Positions 44,544 to 52,746 are shown, numbered from the stretch's first letter. The stretch is DNA of 64,000 bases from a bacterium HR29 (GCA_002898215.1 BEIF01000003.1:62001-126000), one strand, 5' to 3'. The notes: generated by a model from the letters alone, not told the origin. Numbers and translations are program-made.

Positions 44544-45146
44544 CTACCGCTTCGCCCGCGCCAGCACCTCGGCGATCACCTCGAAGTGGGCCACGGGTTC
44601 CCACGAGGGGTCGACCATGCTCATCAGCCTCGCGCCGTGGTAGAAGGCGAGGAGGGACTCCGCCAGCAGGCGGGGGTCGATGTCGGCCGGAAGCTCACCC
44701 GCCAGCTGCGCCCGCTCGATGGATTCGGCCACGGCCGCCTCGATGGTCCGGCGTTCGGAGATCACTTCCGGGGCGAAGGCCGAATCGGGGGAGCGGGCGG
44801 CGTCGAGGAACCGCTCGATGATGAGGATGGAGCCTTCCCGGTCGTCCCGCATCGCCTCGAAGGCGCCCCGGGAGAGGGCGAGGAACGCTTCCAACGGGTG
44901 AACGGCCGAAGCGACGGTCTGGCGCCAAGTGTCGGCGACCTCCTGGGCGTTGATGCCCATGCAGACCCGGGCCAGGTCCTCCTTGCTGGCGAAGTACCGG
45001 TAGATGGCGCCGGGGGAGAGGCCAGCGGCGGCGGCCACTTCGGCCATGGTCGCCGCCTTCACGCCCTTCTTCGAGAACACCTCCGAGGCGGCCTCGATGA
45101 TCCGGCGACGGCGCTCCTGAAGGTAGTGGGGCGAAACCCGGGGCAC
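44544..45146 (-). CDS. TetR/AcrR family transcriptional regulator
   Basis: A 200-residue TetR repressor with an N-terminal HTH (about 10-58, RRRIIEAASEVFSKKG, LSPGAIYRYFASK) and a helical ligand domain. The C-terminus is of the TetR_C/fatty-acid-regulator kind (ALVES-type FYHGARLMS). GTG 45146 follows GGAGGAG and -10-like TAGGAT (45187-45182). It lies 33 bases after a hidden 58-residue gene transcribed in the same direction, whose promoter carries a strong inverted repeat. Confidence 0.87.
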   Translation of the reverse strand: MPRVSPHYLQERRRRIIEAASEVFSKKGVKAATMAEVAAAAGLSPGAIYRYFASKEDLARVCMGINAQEVADTWRQTVASAVHPLEAFLALSRGAFEAMRDDREGSILIIERFLDAARSPDSAFAPEVISERRTIEAAVAESIERAQLAGELPADIDPRLLAESLLAFYHGARLMSMVDPSWEPVAHFEVIAEVLARAKR

Positions 45147-45179
45147 GCGCGTGGCTCCTCCGCGGGTGGGGTGTGTGGC

Positions 45180-45356
45180 CTATCCTACCTCGGCCGGGCG
45201 CTGCGCGAACGCCGTCGGAAGGCGGCCGTGCGCGCGGCGGAGCGCCCGCTCGAGGCGCTCGATCGCCTGCAGATGGTACCACGCCTCCCGGTGCTGGATG
45301 GTGCGGGCGAGCACCTGGAGCTCCCGTTCGCGGGCCTGGGCGTACTCCTGGTACAT
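45180..45356 (-). CDS. Hidden 58-residue helical protein before TetR
   Basis: A 58-residue protein beginning MYQEYAQARERELQVLA and continuing with HREAWYHLQAIERLERALR. It is almost entirely helical, rich in Glu/Arg/Gln and probably coiled coil. The ATG at 45356 follows a strong GAGGAGGGG site and a TTGACA promoter. I recognise no family. Its stop overlaps the -10-like box of the TetR gene, and the two genes are on the same strand, so it is likely the first gene of a TetR operon. Confidence 0.65.
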   Translation of the reverse strand: MYQEYAQARERELQVLARTIQHREAWYHLQAIERLERALRRAHGRLPTAFAQRPAEVG

Positions 45357-45369
45357 CTTTCCCCTCCTC

Positions 45370-45419
45370 GGCCTTCGATGAACGGCCGTTCGATAACTGA
45401 AGCATCGTTCATCAAGGCC
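45370..45419. promoter_or_regulatory. Inverted repeat, probable TetR operator
   Basis: Left arm GGCCTTCGATGAACG (45370-45384) and right arm CGTTCATCAAGGCC (45406-45419) are complementary except for one extra base. A nested 12-bp palindrome, GAACGGCCGTTC, occupies 45380-45391. The repeat covers the -10 region, spacer and start region of the minus-strand promoter, as TetR operators usually do. Confidence 0.5.
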
Positions 45420-45429
45420 AAGGTGTCAA
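45401..45429 (-). promoter_or_regulatory. Sigma-70-type promoter of the small gene/TetR operon
   Basis: Minus-strand TTGACA (45429-45424) and GATGCT (45406-45401) are separated by exactly 17 bases. It reads towards the 58-residue gene at 45356. A clear -35 is rare in this window. Confidence 0.55.
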
Positions 45430-45440
45430 TCCCCTCCCCC

Positions 45441-45470
45441 GCCCAACGCAGAAATATTCACGAAGCCGCC
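45441..45470. repeat. Repeat copy 1 of 3
   Basis: Plus strand GCCCAACGCAGAAATATTCA continuing CGAAGCCGCC. Matches copies at 45522 and 45598 over 30 bases with a handful of differences. Confidence 0.6.
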
Positions 45471-45521
45471 TGCCGACGCGAGCAGGAGGGGGTGACGACG
45501 CTCGCAATGGGCGCCTCCCCT

Positions 45522-45551
45522 GCCCAAGGCAGAAATCTTCACGAAGCCTCG
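45522..45551. repeat. Repeat copy 2 of 3
   Basis: Plus strand GCCCAAGGCAGAAATCTTCA continuing CGAAGCCTCG, 81 bases after copy 1. A similar GGGCGCC-TCCCC flank precedes it. Confidence 0.6.
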
Positions 45552-45597
45552 TCCGAAGCGCGGGTCGCGCAGGCGTTGCGGGTTGCCGGGCGCTCCT

Positions 45598-45627
45598 GCC
45601 CAGCGGAGAAATCTCCACGAAGCCGCC
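45598..45627. repeat. Repeat copy 3 of 3
   Basis: Plus strand GCCCAGCGGAGAAATCTCCA continuing CGAAGCCGCC, 76 bases after copy 2. It has GGGCGCTCCT before it. It lies just downstream of the htpX stop. Confidence 0.6.
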
Positions 45628-45673
45628 CGCCGAGCGGCGCTCCCGGGGGAACCCCCGCCACGCGGCGAGGGGT

Positions 45674-46519
45674 TCAGCGCACCAAGCCCGCCATCCGCCG
45701 CAGCCGCTTCACCCGCTCCTCGATCGGCGGGTGGGTGCTGAAGAGGTTCGCCAGGCTCTGCCCCGCGAAGGGGTGGACGATGTACAGGGGCGCCACCGCC
45801 TCGCGCACTGGCGTCGGCTCCATCGGCATCCGCTCCACGCCCCAAGCCAGCTTCTCCAGGGCGCTCGCCAGCGCCTCGGGGTCGTGGGTGATCTCGGCGC
45901 CTGTCTTGTCGGCGGCGTACTCCCGTGTGCGCGAAATCCCCAACTGGATGAGCGTCGCCGCGATGGGAGCGACGAGGATCACCACGAGCGAGAGGAGCGG
46001 GTTCCGGTCGCGGTCCCCGCCGAAGAGCGAGCTGAACCACACCACCTGGGCGATGAGCTGGATGGCGCCGGCCACCGTGGCCACGATGGATGCCGTCAGG
46101 ATGTCCCGGTTCTTGATGTGCCCCATCTCGTGCCCGATGACCGCCCGCAGCTCCCGCTCCGTCAGGAGCCGGCGGATACCGGTCGTCACCGCCACTACCG
46201 CGTGCTTCGGGTCGCGGCCGGTCGCGAAGGCGTTCGGCGTCGGCGTGTCGACCACGTACACGCGCGGCATGGGAAGCCCCGCGAGGGCAGCGACCTCCCG
46301 AACCATGGCGTAGAGCCGCGGGTCCTCCGCTTCCGATATCTCCCGCGCGCCGGCCATCGCCAGCGCAACGCGGTCGCTGAACCAGTAGGCGAAGAAGTTC
46401 ATCGCCCCGGCCAGCAGGAGGAAAACGATGGCCCCGCTCGTGCCCCCGACGAGCTGACCCACGAACACCAGCAGCCCCGTGAGGGCCGCCAGAAGGAGCG
46501 TCGTCCGCAAGAAGTGCAT
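45674..46519 (-). CDS. htpX: HtpX family zinc metalloprotease
   Basis: A 281-residue M48 membrane protease for quality control of membrane proteins. There are two N-terminal TM helices (about 7-52), the zinc motif HEMGH in AVIGHEMGHIKNRD, two further TM segments (about 150-195) and the third ligand Glu in REYAADKTGAE. The N- and C-terminal lengths fit HtpX. ATG 46519 is preferred; upstream open sequence is not protein-like, and TATCCT (46570-46565) precedes it. The three repeat copies lie downstream. Confidence 0.9.
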   Translation of the reverse strand: MHFLRTTLLLAALTGLLVFVGQLVGGTSGAIVFLLLAGAMNFFAYWFSDRVALAMAGAREISEAEDPRLYAMVREVAALAGLPMPRVYVVDTPTPNAFATGRDPKHAVVAVTTGIRRLLTERELRAVIGHEMGHIKNRDILTASIVATVAGAIQLIAQVVWFSSLFGGDRDRNPLLSLVVILVAPIAATLIQLGISRTREYAADKTGAEITHDPEALASALEKLAWGVERMPMEPTPVREAVAPLYIVHPFAGQSLANLFSTHPPIEERVKRLRRMAGLVR

Positions 46520-46688
46520 CGCTCGAAACCTCCGCCCCGAAGAGTGCTGGTGAGGTCCACCTCCAGGATACCGAATCGCCCTGGTCGCCCAGGAGCCTCG
46601 GTAAAGCCCTCCCCTCGGACCTTTCGTGGCCGACGGTGAGCGCCGAACTGAACTGGTGGATGGACGTACCGCCACGGGGGCGTCGGCC

Positions 46689-47228
46689 ATGACCTATCGG
46701 CGGCGGAGGAGGGCGCCGCGGCTTCGGCGTGCCGCCTCGTTGGGCAGCTTGGGCCTGCTCGCCCTCACCCTCACGGTGGGGCTCGCGGCGAACCTCAACG
46801 TCTCGCCGTCCCGGGCCGACGACCTCACCTTCGCCGTCACCGCCAACGACCTGAAGCCGCCCGAATGCGCGGCCATTTCCCTGACGGCGATCCGCGTAAA
46901 CCAGAACGGGACGAACGCGAGCGAGCTCATCCTCGGGACTGCGGGGGACGACGACCTCAACGGCGGCGGTGGTAACGATTGCATCCTCGGTGGCGCGGGC
47001 AACGATACGCTCCGGGGCAACAACGGCCACGACGTCCTGCTCGGCGGCTCAGGCAACGACACGTTGGTCGGTGGGCCGGGGAACGACGCGCTGTACGGCG
47101 GCGAAGGCGACGACTTCCTCTTCGGCAACCAGGGTTCCGACTTCCTCGATGGTGGCCCTGGCTTGGACTACTGCGACGGCGGGCCTGGCGCCGACGGCTT
47201 CGTCAACTGCGAGTCCACGGACCCCTGA
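46689..47228 (+). CDS. Secreted RTX-type calcium-binding repeat protein
   Basis: 179 residues. A basic N-terminus (MTYRRRRRAPRLRR) and a hydrophobic stretch to about residue 45 form a Sec-type signal peptide ending SRADD. After a beta-rich spacer of about 45 residues come about five nonapeptide repeats of the GGxGxDxLx type (GGAGNDTLRG, GGSGNDTLVG, GGPGNDALYG, GGEGDDFLFG), which bind calcium in a beta-roll. Two Cys pairs (near 102 and 160-175) flank the roll. No catalytic domain and no type I secretion genes are adjacent. An in-frame start at 46626 is the alternative. Confidence 0.75.
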   Translation: MTYRRRRRAPRLRRAASLGSLGLLALTLTVGLAANLNVSPSRADDLTFAVTANDLKPPECAAISLTAIRVNQNGTNASELILGTAGDDDLNGGGGNDCILGGAGNDTLRGNNGHDVLLGGSGNDTLVGGPGNDALYGGEGDDFLFGNQGSDFLDGGPGLDYCDGGPGADGFVNCESTDP

Positions 47229-47287
47229 CCTACGACGCTCCCGCCCTTCCGCGGTAGCATGACGGCAAACGAGCCCGGTTGCCGCCG

Positions 47288-47950
47288 ATGCAGCTCTTCC
47301 TCGACACCGCCTCGATCGACGAAGTTCGCAAGGCCGCCCGCCTCGGGGTCATCTCCGGAGTGACCACCAATCCCACCCTCCTCGCGAAGGAGGGCGGCGT
47401 CAGCTACCGGCAGCGCGTCCTCGAGATCGCCGAGGTCATCGACGGCCCCATCTCGGTGGAGTGCGTCAGCCGCACCGCCGACGAGCTCGTCTGCGAGGCG
47501 CGCGAGCTCGCCTCGTGGCACCCGAACGTGGTGGTGAAGATCCCGATCGACGACCAAGGGCTCGAGGCGATCGCCCGCTGCTCCCGCGAGGGCATCCGCG
47601 TCAACACCACCCTCATCTTCTCCCCCAACCAGGCCCTCCTGGCGGCGCTCGCGGGGGCGGCGTACCTCAGCCCCTTCGTCGGCCGGCTCGACGACGTCGG
47701 CCACGACGGCATGGAGCTGGTCCGCCAGTGCGTGGCGATCGTCGAGACCCACGGCCTTCCCGCGCGCGTGCTCGCCGCCAGCCTGCGCCACCCGCTCCAC
47801 GTCACCCAGGCGGCGTTGGCCGGTGCGCACATCGCCACCATCCCGCCCTCCGTGCTGTGGCAGATGGTGAAGCACCCCCTCACCGACGTCGGCATCGAAC
47901 GCTTCCTCGCCGATGCCCGCGTCGCCGGGCTCATCCCTTCGGCTGACTGA
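47288..47950 (+). CDS. fsa: Transaldolase/fructose-6-phosphate aldolase family protein
   Basis: A 220-residue TalC/FSA-type class I aldolase. It begins MQLFLDTASIDEV and keeps TTNPTLLAKEG, the Schiff-base Lys84 in VVVKIPID, TLIFSPNQALLAA and SLRHPLHVTQAAL. The short form lacks the N-terminal extension of classical transaldolase. It either transfers dihydroxyacetone units (pentose phosphate pathway) or cleaves fructose 6-phosphate. ATG 47288 is chosen over an upstream TTG (47279). TAGCAT is at 47255-47260. Confidence 0.88.
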   Translation: MQLFLDTASIDEVRKAARLGVISGVTTNPTLLAKEGGVSYRQRVLEIAEVIDGPISVECVSRTADELVCEARELASWHPNVVVKIPIDDQGLEAIARCSREGIRVNTTLIFSPNQALLAALAGAAYLSPFVGRLDDVGHDGMELVRQCVAIVETHGLPARVLAASLRHPLHVTQAALAGAHIATIPPSVLWQMVKHPLTDVGIERFLADARVAGLIPSAD

Positions 47951-48050
47951 CCCCCGGCCGTCGCGCATTGCGGCGTCCGGCCGTATCCTGCGAATCTGTT
48001 TCCTGCTCCGTTCCTGCTCACACGCTCCCGAACCGAGGAGGTCCCTGCGC

Positions 48051-48575
48051 ATGCCGGTGGTCGTCTCGTTGCTCGAAGAGCCCGCGGCCGGGCATCTCCG
48101 GACGCTGTGGGAGGGGCTCGAGCGCGAGTTCGGACTCCAGCCGCCGGCGTCGCCACCCCACCTCACCTACCACGCCGCCGAGGCGTACGACCTGGAGCGG
48201 GTCGGCGCCGCCCTGAAGAGCCTCGGGCGAAGCCTGCCCCCCTTCACCGTCCGGTGCGAAGGGCTCGCGCTCTTCCCGGCCGACCCAGCGGTGCTCTCCA
48301 TTTCAGTGGTGCGGACCCCTCGGCTGACGCTCCTCCAGCGGAACGTCTTCGAGGAGGTTCGCGGCCATGCTCGGGACGGCTCGCCGTACCACCATCCCGA
48401 CCGCTGGATGCCGCACCTCACCCTCGCGAGGGGAACGTTCGCTCCCGACGTGCTCGGCGCTATGGTGGCCTGGCTCGTTCGTCAAGAGCTGAGTTTCGAG
48501 GTCGCGGTCACCAACCTCGGCGTCATCGACGGCGAAGGCTCGGCGGTCATCTGCCGCCACGAGCTCACGGGATGA
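48051..48575 (+). CDS. 2H phosphoesterase (2'-5' RNA ligase family)
   Basis: A 174-residue LigT-like protein with the two HxT signatures, HLTYH (about 42-46) and PHLTLARGTF (about 123), separated by about 80 residues. The family opens 2',3'-cyclic phosphates or ligates RNA ends; the cellular substrate is unclear. GAGGAGGT (48036-48043) and TATCCT (47984-47989) set the start. The gene ends seven bases from the convergent P-type ATPase stop. Confidence 0.82.
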   Translation: MPVVVSLLEEPAAGHLRTLWEGLEREFGLQPPASPPHLTYHAAEAYDLERVGAALKSLGRSLPPFTVRCEGLALFPADPAVLSISVVRTPRLTLLQRNVFEEVRGHARDGSPYHHPDRWMPHLTLARGTFAPDVLGAMVAWLVRQELSFEVAVTNLGVIDGEGSAVICRHELTG

Positions 48576-48582
48576 CCGCTCC

Positions 48583-51048
48583 CTAGATCGCCCGGCCGCG
48601 GGCGGCCTGCGCCTCGAGATGGGCGCCCGTCAACCAGTCGAGGATCTGGGGCCAGTAGCGGCTGAACACGTACTGCCCCGCGATGGCCAGCGCCACCGCC
48701 GTGAGGACGATGGACCACTCCCAAGCACCGACGGCGGTGAAGCCGAAGAAGTCGCGGAGCCAATCCACGTAGACGGTGAAGACCAGCCCGGCGAGGAGCA
48801 CGCCAGCGAGGACGAAGGTCATCACCGGGCGGGTGAGGCTCCGCCACGAGGCACCCTCCAGCCCCAGCACTTCGATCACGAAGATGAGCCCGATGATGCC
48901 GAGGGTGAGGGAGACGAGCGTCCGCGCTTCGGCGATGTCGCGCCCCAGCAGCCCCTGGGTGAAGAGGTGGACGCCGATGGCGGCAACGGCGGCGGCGGCG
49001 GATGCCGGGAGGGCGAAGCGGAGCACGTTGCGGGTGAAATCCCGCCCTGCCTCCGGCGGGGGGACGCTGATGGAGATGAAGATGGCCGGGATGCCGAGGG
49101 TCAGCAGGGCCGTCACCGACCCCTGCCGCGGCAGGAAGGGGAAGTCGAGGCCGAGCAGGTTCGTCGCCACGATGAGGAGGTAGGCGTAGATGCTCTTCGC
49201 CAGGAAGAGCTTCGAGAGGCGCGCCGTGTTGCCCAGCACGAACGTCGCCTCGCGGGCGCCGCGGATGAGCGCCTCGAAGGAGTCGCGCAAGAGCACGATG
49301 CCGGCCACGGCCCGGGTCATCGATGTCCCCGAGGCCATCGCCACGGCCACGTCGGCGGCCCGCAGCGCCTGAACGTCGTTCGCCCCGTCGCCGACCATGG
49401 CGACGAAGTGTCGGTTCCGGCGGAGGGCGTCGACAATGGCTGCCTTCTGGTGGGGGGCGATGCGCCCGAAGATGCTGTGCTCCTCCACCGCCCGAGCGAA
49501 GGCTTCCGGCGCGAGGCCCTCCAGCTCCGGGCCGGAGATCACGCCGCCCTTCAGCCGGACCTGGAGCTGACCGAGGAGCGCCGCCACCGTTTGGGGGTTG
49601 TCACCGGAGATGATCTTCGGCTCGATGCCGAGCTGCTCCATGAGGGCGAAGGCTTCGCGCACCTCCGGCCGGAGGACGTCGCGCAGGAGCGCCAGCCCCA
49701 GCGGGCGCAGCCTCCCCACCGCTCCGTCGAGGCTCGGCAGCTTCGGCGCCTCGGCGAAGACGACGCCCCGCAGCCCGCGCTCGGCGGCGCGCTCGTACGC
49801 CTCGCGAAGGGCTTCGCCGCCCTCGCAGAGCGCCAGCACCGTCTCGGGCGCACCCAGGACGAAGGCGCGCCGCTCGCTTCCCAGGGTGAGCTCCAGCGCG
49901 CTCCAGCGCCGTTCGGAGCTGAACGGCACCTTCCCGGTCGGTTGGGCGGCGTTCCGCTCGTGACCGAGCGCGGCGGCAAGGGCTCCTGCGGTCTTGCTGT
50001 CGTTCTCCGTGGCGACGGCGAAGGCGGCGAGCCAGGGGCGGTACCCCTCCATCCCCGGCATCCACTCGACCCGCTCCAGCTCGAGCTGGTTGGCGGTGAT
50101 GGTCCCCGTTTTGTCGAGACAGATGACGTCGGTGTAGTTGAGGGCCTCGACGGCGGAGATGTCCTGGACGATGGCTCCGGCGCGGGAGACGCGCACCGCG
50201 CCGACGGCGAAGGCCACGGTCATCCCCAGAAGCAGCCCCACCGGGACGACGGTGGTGATGAGCGCCGTCGTGGCCGTGAGCGATTCGGTGAATCCGCGCT
50301 CCTGGACGTTGTACTGGACCATGAGGGCTGCTCCGAGGACGCCCGTCGCGATGAGGAGCATGCGGAGGATGCGGCGGAAGCGGATCTGCAGCGGGGTGAG
50401 CCGCCGCACGAGCTGCCGCGCATCGGCCGTGAGGCGCACGATGTAGGCATCGTTCCCCACCCGCTCGGCCCGGTAGAAGAGGTCGCCGGCGGTGCAGAAG
50501 CTCCCCGAAAGGAGCTCGTCGCCGGGCTTCTTCAGGACCGCGTCGGACTCGCCGGTGAGGAGCGATTCGTCCACCTCGGCCGAACGGGCGACCACGTGCC
50601 CATCGGCCACCACCTGATCGCCCGGTCGCAGGTGGATGAGGTCCCCCTGCACCACGTGCTGGGCGAGGATGGCGCTCTCGACCCCGTCGCGGATGACGTG
50701 GACGCGGGGCGCGGTGAGCGCCCGCAGGCGGCGCAGGGTGCGCGTCGCCCTCAGCTCCTGGATGGTGCTCACGACGACGTTCGCCGCCGTGACGATGCCG
50801 ACGAAGAAGGCGTCGCGGTACTGCCCCACGAAGAGCAGCCCAGCGATGAGGACGGCAAGGATGACGTTGAAGAAGGTGAGAACGTTCGCGCGGATGACGT
50901 CGGCATCGCTGCGGAGGCGCGAGGTGTCGACGTTCACCAGCCCCCGCGCTGCCCGGGCGGCCGCTTCCTGCGACGTGAGCCAGCCCGATGGGATGTCGCC
51001 GGGCGCGAGTGGCCCCCCGGCCAACGTCGTCGGCTGCGCAGCGCTCAT
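48583..51048 (-). CDS. Cation-translocating P-type ATPase (CtpE-like)
   Basis: An 821-residue P-type ATPase: cytosolic A domain with LLTGESDAV, TM3-4, P domain with LDKTGTITANQ (phospho-Asp), N domain, GDGANDVQAL hinge, and C-terminal TM helices. It is closest in outline to the actinobacterial CtpE/MgtA group. In TM4 the usual PEGL motif is PVGL (VVPVGLLLGMTVAFA), so the ion-binding Glu is absent. It has ten predicted TM segments. The cation is uncertain. No ATPase partner gene is nearby. Confidence 0.87.
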   Translation of the reverse strand: MSAAQPTTLAGGPLAPGDIPSGWLTSQEAAARAARGLVNVDTSRLRSDADVIRANVLTFFNVILAVLIAGLLFVGQYRDAFFVGIVTAANVVVSTIQELRATRTLRRLRALTAPRVHVIRDGVESAILAQHVVQGDLIHLRPGDQVVADGHVVARSAEVDESLLTGESDAVLKKPGDELLSGSFCTAGDLFYRAERVGNDAYIVRLTADARQLVRRLTPLQIRFRRILRMLLIATGVLGAALMVQYNVQERGFTESLTATTALITTVVPVGLLLGMTVAFAVGAVRVSRAGAIVQDISAVEALNYTDVICLDKTGTITANQLELERVEWMPGMEGYRPWLAAFAVATENDSKTAGALAAALGHERNAAQPTGKVPFSSERRWSALELTLGSERRAFVLGAPETVLALCEGGEALREAYERAAERGLRGVVFAEAPKLPSLDGAVGRLRPLGLALLRDVLRPEVREAFALMEQLGIEPKIISGDNPQTVAALLGQLQVRLKGGVISGPELEGLAPEAFARAVEEHSIFGRIAPHQKAAIVDALRRNRHFVAMVGDGANDVQALRAADVAVAMASGTSMTRAVAGIVLLRDSFEALIRGAREATFVLGNTARLSKLFLAKSIYAYLLIVATNLLGLDFPFLPRQGSVTALLTLGIPAIFISISVPPPEAGRDFTRNVLRFALPASAAAAVAAIGVHLFTQGLLGRDIAEARTLVSLTLGIIGLIFVIEVLGLEGASWRSLTRPVMTFVLAGVLLAGLVFTVYVDWLRDFFGFTAVGAWEWSIVLTAVALAIAGQYVFSRYWPQILDWLTGAHLEAQAARGRAI

Positions 51049-51112
51049 CGCTGCTAGCGTGACCGATCGTGCTCGGCGTGGGAAGCCTGAAGGTCGGGAC
51101 GGGGGAGCGTGC

Positions 51113-51208
51113 TCAGCCGTGCATCGCCAGGCCGACGATGGAGAGCCCGATGAGCATCCCGATGAACACGCCGCAGAGGAGGGTGAGCCAACCGATTGTG
51201 GACCACAT
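51113..51208 (-). CDS. Small single-helix membrane protein
   Basis: A 31-residue protein, [18 protein letters not shown] followed by [13 protein letters not shown], almost all of it one transmembrane helix. ATG 51208 has GGGAG 11 bases upstream; a GTG at 51235 would extend it by nine residues. It is divergent from the Rrf2 gene and could act as a regulatory or accessory peptide. Its being a real gene rests on the strong helix and an open frame only. Confidence 0.45.
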   Translation of the reverse strand: MWSTIGWLTLLCGVFIGMLIGLSIVGLAMHG

Positions 51209-51310
51209 TCCCGTTCGCCACTCCCGAGTCGTCACGTCGCGAAGCCCAGGCCCATGGTACGCGGCGGGGCCCGGGAGCGCACGCGCCTTGCCGGCGTCCG
51301 CCCCCTCGGC

Positions 51311-51336
51311 TACCATTGTTGACAGGATCACTCTAC
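51311..51336. promoter_or_regulatory. Promoter/operator region upstream of the Rrf2 gene
   Basis: A plus-strand -10-like TACCAT (51311-51316) is followed by TTGACAGGATCACTCTAC (51319-51336), whose reverse complement holds TAGAGT towards the divergent small gene. It lies 40-65 bases before the Rrf2 ATG and could be its own operator. No classical IscR or CymR palindrome is obvious. Confidence 0.4.
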
Positions 51337-51376
51337 TTTCTCCCTCCGCTCCCGGGCGGGAGCCGAGGCAGGGACG

Positions 51377-51814
51377 ATGCGCGTTTCCACCCGCGGCGAC
51401 TACGGACTCCGTGCCCTCATCGAGCTGGCCGCTCACTACGGACAGGGCCCGCTCCAGTCGTCGGAGATCGCCCTGCGCCGGCATATCCCCGAGCAGTACC
51501 TGGACCAGCTCCTGGCGGCGCTGCGGAAGGCGGGCTTCGTGCGCTCCATCCGAGGGCCCGGTGGGGGCCACGAGCTCGTACGTCCGCCCGAGAGCATCAC
51601 CGTGAAGGACGTCATCGAGGCGCTGGAGGGGAGCCTCTCGCCGGTGGCGTGGCTCGACCTGCCACCGGAGCAGACGGACCATCCGCACCAGTGCGGCCAG
51701 CGGGAGATCTGGGAGCGGGTCCGCGCAGCCACGGAGGAGATCCTCGCCTCCTATACCATCGCCGACCTGCTCGACCGGGAACCGCGGGCGGTCGCCGGCC
51801 GGTACGTCATATGA
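51377..51814 (+). CDS. Rrf2 family transcriptional regulator (CymR-like)
   Basis: A 145-residue Rrf2 protein with a winged HTH ([47 protein letters not shown]). Only one Cys is present, in PHQCGQ near 115, whereas IscR and NsrR use three Cys to bind a cluster. That and its position before cysK point to a CymR-type regulator that senses cysteine metabolism rather than Fe-S. Its stop overlaps the cysK ATG (ATGA). Confidence 0.85.
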   Translation: MRVSTRGDYGLRALIELAAHYGQGPLQSSEIALRRHIPEQYLDQLLAALRKAGFVRSIRGPGGGHELVRPPESITVKDVIEALEGSLSPVAWLDLPPEQTDHPHQCGQREIWERVRAATEEILASYTIADLLDREPRAVAGRYVI

Positions 51815-52746
51815 CCGCCCGCCTCTCCCGGCCGCTCATCGCCGAGAACGTGCTCGAGCTCATCGGGGCGACGCCGATGGTGCGTCTCAACCGGGTCGTT
51901 CCCGAAGGCGGGGCCACCGTCTACGGGAAGCTCGAGAACCTGAATCCCGGCGGGAGCGTGAAGGACCGCATCGCCCTGGCCATGATCGAGGATGCGGAGC
52001 GGAAGGGGCTGCTGAAGCCTGGTTCCACGATCGTCGAGCCGACGTCCGGCAACACGGGGATCGGGTTGGCCGTGGTCGCGGCCGTGAAGGGGTACCGCCT
52101 CGTCCTCACCATGCCGGAGGACATGTCCATCGAGCGCCGGCGGCTGCTGGAACGGTTGGGCGCGGAGCTCGTCCTCACCCCTGCCATCGAAGGGATGACG
52201 GGGGCCGTTTTCGCCGCCCAGCAGATGGTCGAGAAGGACCCGACCTGCTTCATGCCCCAGCAGTTCGAGAACGAGGCGAACCCTGAGATCCACCGCCGCA
52301 CCACTGCCCGCGAAATCCTCGCCGCGACCGGCGGCAGGATCGACGCCTTCGTCGCCGGCGTGGGCACGGGCGGAACGATCACCGGCGTCGGCGAGGTGTT
52401 GCGGGAGGAGCTCGGCGACCGCGTGCTCATCGTGGCGGTCGAGCCTGCCCGCTCGCCCGTACTGAGCGGCGGGCGCCCGGGGATGCACGGCATCCAGGGG
52501 ATCGGTGCCAGCTTCGTCCCCGGGGTCCTCAACCGGGACGTGTACGACGAAATCATCCGCGTCGAAGACCGCGACGCCTTCGCCATGACGCGCCGGCTCG
52601 CCCGGGAGGAGGGGCTCCTGGTCGGGATCTCCTCCGGGGCGAACGTCGTCGCGGCGAACAAGGTCGCTGCCCGCCTCGGTCCCGGCAAGGTGGTGGTGAC
52701 GATCCTCTGCGATACGGGCGAGCGGTATCTGAGCGTGAACCTGTGA
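51811..52746 (+). CDS. cysK: Cysteine synthase A (O-acetylserine sulfhydrylase)
   Basis: A 311-residue PLP enzyme of fold type II. Lys51 in NPGGSVKDR binds [15 protein letters not shown] contacts substrate and [16 protein letters not shown] binds phosphate. [17 protein letters not shown] is typical of CysK. It makes cysteine from O-acetylserine and sulfide. It is translated in phase with the Rrf2 gene and lies 110 bp before the MoaD-MoeB fusion. No cysE is in the window. Confidence 0.92.
   Translation: MTARLSRPLIAENVLELIGATPMVRLNRVVPEGGATVYGKLENLNPGGSVKDRIALAMIEDAERKGLLKPGSTIVEPTSGNTGIGLAVVAAVKGYRLVLTMPEDMSIERRRLLERLGAELVLTPAIEGMTGAVFAAQQMVEKDPTCFMPQQFENEANPEIHRRTTAREILAATGGRIDAFVAGVGTGGTITGVGEVLREELGDRVLIVAVEPARSPVLSGGRPGMHGIQGIGASFVPGVLNRDVYDEIIRVEDRDAFAMTRRLAREEGLLVGISSGANVVAANKVAARLGPGKVVVTILCDTGERYLSVNL

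Noticed and set aside
45441-45627. CRISPR array or replication origin from the three repeats
   Set aside because: Only three copies that differ from one another, spacing is unequal, and no cas genes are nearby. The TTCACG cores are two or more mismatches from a DnaA box, there is no AT-rich unwinding region, and dnaA/dnaN are absent.
45441-45627. Rex (redox regulator) operators in the repeats
   Set aside because: CGTGAATATTTC resembles one Rex half-site, but the second half does not complete the palindrome in any copy.
51319-51347. Full -35/-10 promoter using TTGACA at 51319
   Set aside because: At 16-18 bp downstream the sequence is CCCTCC-like, not a -10. TACCAT at 51311 is the better candidate, and TTGACA would then overlap the start of transcription.
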